DNA of 5,680 bases from Elusimicrobiota bacterium (GTDB taxonomy: Bacteria > Elusimicrobiota > Elusimicrobia > UBA1565 > UBA9628). The first letter of the stretch is position 1; every line of letters begins with the position of its first letter. The notes beneath the pieces are model-generated. The model was not told the origin of the DNA, ran no database searches, and worked only from the letters and a program-made list of their open reading frames with translations. This document shows positions 1 through 3,367 of the stretch, piece after piece. Made by a program: the position numbers and the translations under genes. Where the stretch lies: assembly GCA_023249695.1 (NCBI GenBank), contig JAHFCD010000183.1, forward strand, positions 1-5,680, in the 5' to 3' direction.

Positions 1-306
1 GGCCGGGAGCTGACCGTCATCGCGACCTTCCCGATGTGCGCCGCGCACCTCTTCGGACGGCCGGACGCCCAGCCGCTGAGCGCGCACCCGCTCGCGGAGC
101 GCGGGCTCAAGGCGCACGGAGCCTTCGAGGTCCGCGATTCGTCCTGGGCGCGCTCCCTCTCCCCCGCCGGCGCGCCGCGCAAGAAGCACTTCATCTTCAC
201 CTTCCGCGACTCCGTTTTCGAGTGCGTCGCGAACGACGTCGGCGTGGAGCTCATCCGGGAAGACGACGACACCGTGAAGCTGATGTCCAAGCGCCTGTAT
301 AAGTAG
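1..306 (+). CDS. C-terminal part of an unrecognised protein (5' end outside window)
   Basis: The frame is open from the first base to a TAG at 304–306, so about 101 residues of a longer protein are visible; the ATG at 34 is probably internal because the frame stays open to its left. The visible end has a loop-like middle rich in Ala, Pro and Arg, then a well-ordered C-terminal part: RKKHFIFTFRDSVFECVA, DVGVELIREDDD and a basic tail ending KRLYK. The alternating hydrophobic pattern of HFIFTFRD suggests a beta-strand-rich domain. I see no transmembrane segment, cysteine cluster or catalytic signature that I recognise, and I do not assign a function. Codon use is strongly G/C-ending, like the translation operon and unlike the toxin–antitoxin pair next door, so this is probably a resident chromosomal gene. 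A 150-base gap separates it from the next gene, which has its own promoter. Confidence 0.7.
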   Translation, partial: GRELTVIATFPMCAAHLFGRPDAQPLSAHPLAERGLKAHGAFEVRDSSWARSLSPAGAPRKKHFIFTFRDSVFECVANDVGVELIREDDDTVKLMSKRLYK

Positions 307-338
307 CGCTCAACCGGGCGGCACAGCCCCTCATGATC

Positions 339-360
339 GGCTCGCGTTTTTCGTCGAGCC
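339..360 (+). terminator. Hairpin after the first gene, possible terminator without a U-tract
   Basis: GGCTCG (339–344) and CGAGCC (355–360) form a perfect 6-bp stem. It extends inward by CG/CG (345–346 with 352–353) around a TTTTT loop with one bulged T. It lies 33 bases after the stop of the first gene. It is followed by a run of C (359–366), not T, so it is not a canonical intrinsic terminator on either strand. It could be a 3'-end stabilising hairpin or part of a Rho-dependent end. Confidence 0.3.
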
Positions 361-398
361 CCCCCCTATCTAGGCAACTTTCCCCACCCCTCGATCGT

Positions 399-436
399 AT
401 AGTAGGAGATGACTCTTGACAAAATCTCCCTATTAT
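399..436 (+). promoter_or_regulatory. Imperfect inverted repeat flanking the -35 box, candidate operator
   Basis: GGAGAT (405–410) and ATCTCC (424–429) are a perfect inverted pair separated by 13 bases that contain the TTGACA -35 element. Allowing one bulged C (430) and one G–T mismatch, the arms extend to ATAGTAGGAGAT (399–410) and 424–436. It lies upstream of the predicted transcription start, so any role is at the DNA level, most simply as a second binding site for the helix-turn-helix antitoxin. The inner 6 bp are exact; the longer pairing and the function are inferred. Confidence 0.4.
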
Positions 437-444
437 GGTATACT
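416..444 (+). promoter_or_regulatory. Strong sigma-70-type promoter of the toxin–antitoxin operon
   Basis: A perfect -35 hexamer TTGACA (416–421) and a -10 hexamer TATACT (439–444, one mismatch to TATAAT) are 17 bases apart, the optimal spacing. TGG just before the -10 (436–438) supplies an extended -10 TGn element. Transcription should start near 451–452, only 5–6 bases before the toxin ATG at 457. The region is distinctly A+T-rich (44 of 70 bases in 391–460). A promoter this close to consensus normally needs a repressor, which fits the repeats that surround it. Confidence 0.85.
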
Positions 445-462
445 AAACCATAGCTTATGGTT
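433..462 (+). promoter_or_regulatory. Operator cluster of three alternating half-sites over the -10 box, start site and toxin ATG
   Basis: AACCATA (446–452) and TATGGTT (456–462) form a perfect 7-bp inverted repeat with a 3-base centre. The left arm also pairs with an upstream TATGGT (434–439), giving half-sites in the order TATGGT, ACCATA, TATGGT. The two forward copies are TTATGGT at 433–439 and 455–461, exactly 22 bp apart, about two helical turns. The array covers the -10 box, the predicted transcription start and the toxin start codon. The antitoxin encoded downstream has a DNA-binding domain and is the obvious candidate ligand, giving autorepression; that assignment is inference. Confidence 0.65.
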
Positions 463-723
463 CGGCTCATCCATGAGTTCAAGCTCACTTATCCCGGCGG
501 CGGCATCGAGCAGCACGTGATCTGGTCCGTTCCAAGATCGGCGCGCCAGCCTGACGGAATTCGCTATCGACTGGTGTATATCCTGCGTGAAGACGAGACG
601 CCCGCGGTTTTATACGATAATCATCATCCGAAGGGCCATCACAAGCATCTCGGGCCCGTACAGCTTCCGTACGATTTCGTCAACGTGGAAAAACTGATTG
701 AAGACTTCCAAAAAGACGTCTAA
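457..723 (+). CDS. tumE: TumE-family (DUF6516) toxin of a type II-like toxin–antitoxin module
   Basis: This is an 88-residue protein, the usual small size for the TumE/DUF6516 toxin family. Visible family features are an N-terminal strand (residues 1–24), the strand GIRYRLVYI (34–42), the His-rich block VLYDNHHPKGHHKHL (51–65) and the C-terminal helix YDFVNVEKLIEDFQKDV (72–88). The conserved YDN followed by K-G-H-H-x-H is the likely functional centre; I do not assert a cellular target. The ATG at 457 is the natural start, since the family motif begins directly there. It lies within an operator palindrome and 5–6 bases from the predicted transcription start, with no Shine–Dalgarno sequence, so translation would be nearly leaderless. 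The downstream antitoxin gene begins 7 bases after the stop. No signal peptide or membrane segment is seen. Identification is by recalled motif pattern, not by a database search. Confidence 0.8.
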   Translation: MVRLIHEFKLTYPGGGIEQHVIWSVPRSARQPDGIRYRLVYILREDETPAVLYDNHHPKGHHKHLGPVQLPYDFVNVEKLIEDFQKDV

Positions 724-730
724 AAAGCCA

Positions 731-1093
731 ATGCGAGTCTTTGAGGTCCGAATCAAGACCGCCGCCGAGGCCAAAGCCGAATTCATCGCGGCCTGGAAGC
801 TCGCCGAGGCCGGCAAGCCGGGGCCGGGTAATACAGGCGTTTTTTTTACGGATTTTGACGCGGCCCGCGCCCTATTCACCGAAAAGCGCCTGGAAATGCT
901 CCGGCTGATTCGCAAGCACAAGCCCACCTCCATCAATCAGCTCGCGAAAATCGCCGGCCGCGACTTCAAAAATATCTATACGGACGTTATTCATTTCGAG
1001 AATCTCGACATCATACGCGTCCCCCGCGGGAAGCGCGCCGGAGAGCCTCTTGAGGTACTCTACGACGCCATCAGCCTTCACGCGGCCGTTTGA
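731..1093 (+). CDS. tumA: TumA-like antitoxin, winged helix-turn-helix DNA-binding protein
   Basis: From ATG 731 this is a 120-residue protein. The N-terminal part (residues 1–45, MRVFEVRIKTAAEAKAEF then GVFFTDFDAARALF) matches the layout of antitoxins paired with TumE toxins. Residues about 50–97 form a winged helix-turn-helix: EKRLEMLRLIRKHKPTSINQ leads into LAKIAGRDFKNIYTDVIHFE, with the recognition helix near RDFKNIYTDV and the wing at LDIIRVPRG (92–100). Its expected roles are to neutralise TumE and to repress the shared promoter. A TTG at 698 would add 11 Lys/Ser/Thr-rich residues and overlap the toxin gene by 26 bases; I prefer the ATG because MRVFEVRI is a typical beginning. Neither start has a good Shine–Dalgarno, suggesting coupling to toxin translation. 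Toxin-before-antitoxin order is the reverse of most type II systems. A run of eight T (840–847) lies inside the gene. Confidence 0.78.
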   Translation: MRVFEVRIKTAAEAKAEFIAAWKLAEAGKPGPGNTGVFFTDFDAARALFTEKRLEMLRLIRKHKPTSINQLAKIAGRDFKNIYTDVIHFENLDIIRVPRGKRAGEPLEVLYDAISLHAAV

Positions 1094-1094
1094 T

Positions 1095-1120
1095 TCTCCG
1101 ATTGACGCCCCCGTCGGAGA
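1095..1120. repeat. Perfect 7-bp inverted repeat between the antitoxin gene and infC
   Basis: TCTCCGA (1095–1101) and TCGGAGA (1114–1120) are exact reverse complements around a 12-base loop, starting 2 bases after the antitoxin stop. No T-run follows, so it is a weak terminator candidate. It overlaps the -35 box and spacer of the proposed infC promoter, so it may instead be an operator, or a 3'-end hairpin for the toxin–antitoxin transcript. Confidence 0.45.
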
Positions 1121-1131
1121 CTTGCTACCAT
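1102..1131 (+). promoter_or_regulatory. Probable promoter of the infC–rpmI–rplT–pheS–pheT operon
   Basis: TTGACG (1102–1107) and TACCAT (1126–1131) are 18 bases apart, with TG at 1123–1124 giving an extended -10 (TGCTACCAT). This matches the TTGACn / TAnnnT pattern common in G+C-rich bacteria. The predicted start near 1138 leaves a leader of about 36 bases before infC. A promoter is expected here because the genes downstream are essential and should not depend on the toxin promoter. The match is moderate. Confidence 0.45.
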
Positions 1132-1158
1132 TACCCTTCTTCCGGACAACCGTGAATT

Positions 1159-1163
1159 AGGAG
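1159..1163 (+). promoter_or_regulatory. Shine–Dalgarno sequence of infC, arguing for an upstream AUC start
   Basis: AGGAG at 1159–1163 is the best ribosome-binding match near infC. It lies 11 bases before the in-frame ATC at 1175 but 68 bases before the first in-frame ATG (1232), which has no Shine–Dalgarno of its own. The spacing to ATC is slightly long but workable. Confidence 0.65.
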
Positions 1164-1174
1164 CATCCAGCCTC

Positions 1175-1717
1175 ATCAACAACTACAACAAGAATTTTAA
1201 GGACACCCGAGATCACACCCGGATCAACAACATGATCCGCTCCGCCACGGTTCGGCTCATCGACGCGGACGGGACGCAGGTGGGAGTCAAGCCGATCGCC
1301 GAAGCTTTGGCCCTGGCTCGCATGCGCGGCCTGGATCTCGTCGAGGTGGCGGCGACGGCGACGCCTCCGGTTTGCAAGGTTTTACCGTACTCGAAGTACA
1401 AATACGAGCAGGATAAGAAGGAAAGGGAGTCCCGGAAGAAGCAGAAGGCGGGGCTTTTGAAGGAACTGCGGTTCCGGCCGAACATCGGTCAGCACGATCT
1501 TGACGTCAAGATCCGCCAGATCGAGGAGTTCATCGACGCGCACGACAAGGTGCGCATCACGGTGGTCTTCCGCGGCCGCGAGATGCAGCACCGGGATCTG
1601 GGATTCAAGCTTTTGATGTCGATTCAGCAAAGACTGATCGAGAAGGCCGCCGTCGAGCAGGCTCCGATGCCCGACCGCAACCGGCTCGTGATGACGTTGA
1701 TACCCAAGCCGCACTAG
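1175..1717 (+). CDS. infC: Translation initiation factor IF-3, inferred AUC start codon
   Basis: IF3 binds the 30S subunit, prevents 50S joining and checks start-codon/initiator-tRNA pairing. From ATC 1175 the protein is 180 residues, the same as E. coli IF3. The N-domain covers about residues 15–85, beginning with the family motif RINNMIR (16–22, like RINGEIR) and including ATPPVCKV (62–69). A lysine-rich linker YKYEQDKKERESRKKQK follows (about 75–91). The C-domain runs from about 95 to 180 with KELRFRPNI and VVFRGREM (130–137). The ATG at 1232 would begin at residue 20, inside the RINN-IR motif, deleting conserved residues. The frame is open upstream to a TGA at 1103 with no ATG, GTG, TTG or CTG, so a non-standard start is needed; ATC at 1175 follows the AGGAG. 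Unusual AUU/AUC starts in infC are known from other bacteria and allow autoregulation. The protein is certain; the start codon is inferred. Confidence 0.93.
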   Translation: MNNYNKNFKDTRDHTRINNMIRSATVRLIDADGTQVGVKPIAEALALARMRGLDLVEVAATATPPVCKVLPYSKYKYEQDKKERESRKKQKAGLLKELRFRPNIGQHDLDVKIRQIEEFIDAHDKVRITVVFRGREMQHRDLGFKLLMSIQQRLIEKAAVEQAPMPDRNRLVMTLIPKPH

Positions 1718-1742
1718 ACGCTCAAATAAAGTAGAGGTTCGT

Positions 1743-1940
1743 ATGCCCAAGTTGAAGTCGCATTCCGGCGCCAAGAAGCGCTTTCGCACCAACGCCGCGG
1801 GGAAGTTCAAGCACGAGCATCCCGGCCAGCGGCATTTGATGGCCCCGCTCGGCGGCAAACGCCGCCGTTTCCTGCGCGGCACTTCCGTTCTGAACGCCAC
1901 CGACTCGAAGACGATGCGTCGGTTCCTCCCGTACGGCTGA
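1743..1940 (+). CDS. rpmI: Large-subunit ribosomal protein bL35
   Basis: This is a 65-residue, very basic protein, the normal size for bL35. It opens with the family signature MPKLKSHSGAKKRFRTNAAG (1–20), continues KFKHEHPGQRHLM (21–33) and ends with the typical basic helix region KRRRFLRGTSVLNATDSKTM and terminal FLPYG. It is a late-assembling 50S protein. AGAGG (1733–1737) sits 5 bases before the ATG, a good ribosome binding site. The gap from infC is 25 bases and to rplT 16 bases, with no room for a promoter, so it is co-transcribed. There is no space between infC and rpmI for the long pseudoknot leader through which L20 represses rpmI in E. coli. Confidence 0.97.
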   Translation: MPKLKSHSGAKKRFRTNAAGKFKHEHPGQRHLMAPLGGKRRRFLRGTSVLNATDSKTMRRFLPYG

Positions 1941-1956
1941 GGCATAGAGAACAACC

Positions 1957-2304
1957 ATGAGAATTAAATCAGGCGTCACGACCCGCGCCCACAAGAAGAA
2001 ATACTTCAAGATCGCGAAAGGAAACTATTCCGCCAAGCGCTCGCGCTGGCGGATGGTCAAGCAGCAGGTTGAAGCCTCGCTCGCCGAGTCGTACATCGGC
2101 CGCAAGGACAAGAAAGGCGATTTCCGCTCCCTCTGGATCGAGCGCATCAACGCCGCCTGCCGCCAGCACGACACGACCTACAGCCGCTTCATCAGCGGAC
2201 TGAAGAAGGCCGGCATCACGCTCAACCGCAAGATGCTCTCCGAAATGGCCATCCGCGACGGCGCGTCGTTCGGCAAGATCATCGCCCTCACCAAGGGCGC
2301 GTAA
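1957..2304 (+). CDS. rplT: Large-subunit ribosomal protein bL20
   Basis: This is a 115-residue basic protein matching bL20 over its full length. The N-terminal extension that threads through 23S rRNA is present (MRIKSGVTTRAHKKKYFKIA, residues 1–20, then KGNYSAKRSRWRMVKQQV). The globular domain carries the signatures FRSLWIERINAA (56–67) and YSRFISGLKKAGITLNRKML (75–94). bL20 is needed early in 50S assembly and is a translational autoregulator in several bacteria. A weak purine stretch (AGAGA, 1946–1950) lies 6 bases before the ATG. It follows rpmI by 16 bases and precedes pheS by 10, so it belongs to the same transcript. The N-terminus MRIKSGVTTRA differs slightly from the commoner MPRVKRGVTARA, an ordinary lineage variation. 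Confidence 0.97.
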   Translation: MRIKSGVTTRAHKKKYFKIAKGNYSAKRSRWRMVKQQVEASLAESYIGRKDKKGDFRSLWIERINAACRQHDTTYSRFISGLKKAGITLNRKMLSEMAIRDGASFGKIIALTKGA

Positions 2305-2314
2305 AACTCCGGCC

Positions 2315-3367
2315 ATGACTCGCGCCGACTGGGAGAAATCCTACGTCTCAGCCGAGTCGGCCTTGCGTGAAGCCGGAGTCAATGACGCGGACCTCCTGAA
2401 GCTCGAGGAGGTCCGCGTCCGTTTTATGGGGAGGAAGGGCGAGCTGACCGAGCTGCTCAAGTCCCTGAAGGACCTGTCGATCGAGGACAAGCGCGAGCTG
2501 GGGCCGAAGGCGCAGGCGCTGAAGGCGTCGTTCGACGCCGCGATCGAGGCCCGCCGCGCCGCGCTCGAGGACCAGGGCGATACGGCGGCCTTGGCCGCCG
2601 ACGCGATCGACCTGACCTTGCCGTCGGTGCGCGCGCCGCGCGGGCGGCTGCACCCGCTGACGACGACGCTCCACGAGATCGCGCGCATCTTCCAGCTGAT
2701 GGGCTATTCCTGGGCGGAGGGGCCGCACGTCGAGGATGAGCGGCACAATTTCACCGCGCTCAACATACCGGAGAATCATCCCGCGCGCGACAGCCAAGAC
2801 ACCTTCTACCTCCAGGATTTGCCGCTGCTGCTGCGCACCCACACCTCGCCGGTGCAGGTCCGCACGATGGAATCCATGCGCCCGCCGCTGCGCGTCGTGT
2901 GCCCCGGGCGCGTATTCCGGCACGAGCAGCTCGACGCGACCCACTCCGCCGTGTTCGGCCAGGTGGAAGGCCTCGTCGTCGACGAGAATATCGGCCTCGC
3001 GGACCTGAAGGGACACCTGCAGACCTTCCTGCAGAAGCTGCTCGGCTCCGCCACCAAGACCCGCTTTCGCCCGTCCTACTTCCCGTTCACCGAGCCGTCG
3101 ACCGAGGTGGACGTCAAATGCTTCTTCTGCCCCGGCACCGGCTGCCCGTCGTGCAAGCACACGGGCTGGATCGAGATTTTGGGAGCGGGCGTCGTGAACC
3201 CGGCCGTGCTCAAGGCCGTCGGCTACGACGAGACGAAGTGGTCGGGCTTCGCGTTCGGCATCGGCGTCGAGCGCGTCGCGATGCTGCTGCACGGCGTGCG
3301 CGACCTGCGCCACTTTTACACCAACGACCAACGCTTTTTAAAACAATTCGATGAAAGTCTCCTATAA
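2315..3367 (+). CDS. pheS: Phenylalanine–tRNA ligase alpha subunit with four-cysteine insert
   Basis: PheS is the catalytic chain of the cytoplasmic (alpha-beta)2 synthetase that charges tRNA-Phe. The 350-residue protein has the N-terminal coiled-coil tRNA-binding arm (about 1–90, heptad-like and charged), then the class II catalytic core: HPLTTTLHEIARIFQLMGYS (113–132), HNFTALNIPENHPARDSQDT (144–163), motif 2 around PGRVFRHEQLDATHSAVFGQ (197–216), FRPSYFPFTEPSTEVDV (251–267) and motif 3 GFAFGIGVER (311–320). Ala313 in GFAFG corresponds to the wild-type substrate-pocket alanine of E. coli PheS. Between EVDV and WIEILGAG is C269-x2-C272-x4-C277-x2-C280, absent from E. coli but seen in some other phyla, a probable small zinc site. 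ATG 2315 is 10 bases after rplT without a clear Shine–Dalgarno, suggesting coupling. The 3' end overlaps pheT by 17 bases, adding the tail DESLL after FLKQF. Confidence 0.98.
   Translation: MTRADWEKSYVSAESALREAGVNDADLLKLEEVRVRFMGRKGELTELLKSLKDLSIEDKRELGPKAQALKASFDAAIEARRAALEDQGDTAALAADAIDLTLPSVRAPRGRLHPLTTTLHEIARIFQLMGYSWAEGPHVEDERHNFTALNIPENHPARDSQDTFYLQDLPLLLRTHTSPVQVRTMESMRPPLRVVCPGRVFRHEQLDATHSAVFGQVEGLVVDENIGLADLKGHLQTFLQKLLGSATKTRFRPSYFPFTEPSTEVDVKCFFCPGTGCPSCKHTGWIEILGAGVVNPAVLKAVGYDETKWSGFAFGIGVERVAMLLHGVRDLRHFYTNDQRFLKQFDESLL

Noticed and set aside
800..850. GC-rich inverted segments followed by T8 in the antitoxin gene, resembling an intrinsic terminator
   Set aside because: The best stem (CCGG/CCGG and nearby GGCC pairs) is short and ends more than ten bases before the T-run, so it does not have terminator geometry; the T8 is better treated as a coding homopolymer.
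1718..1742. Possible L20-binding leader before rpmI
   Set aside because: The infC–rpmI gap is only 25 bases and holds just the ribosome binding site; no pseudoknot or long hairpin is visible.
1382..1954. 190-codon open frame on the minus strand across infC and rpmI
   Set aside because: It spans two well-identified genes antisense and shows no family features.
2348..3331. 327-codon open frame on the minus strand
   Set aside because: It is antisense to pheS and has the Arg/Val/Leu-biased composition of a shadow frame with no recognisable domain.
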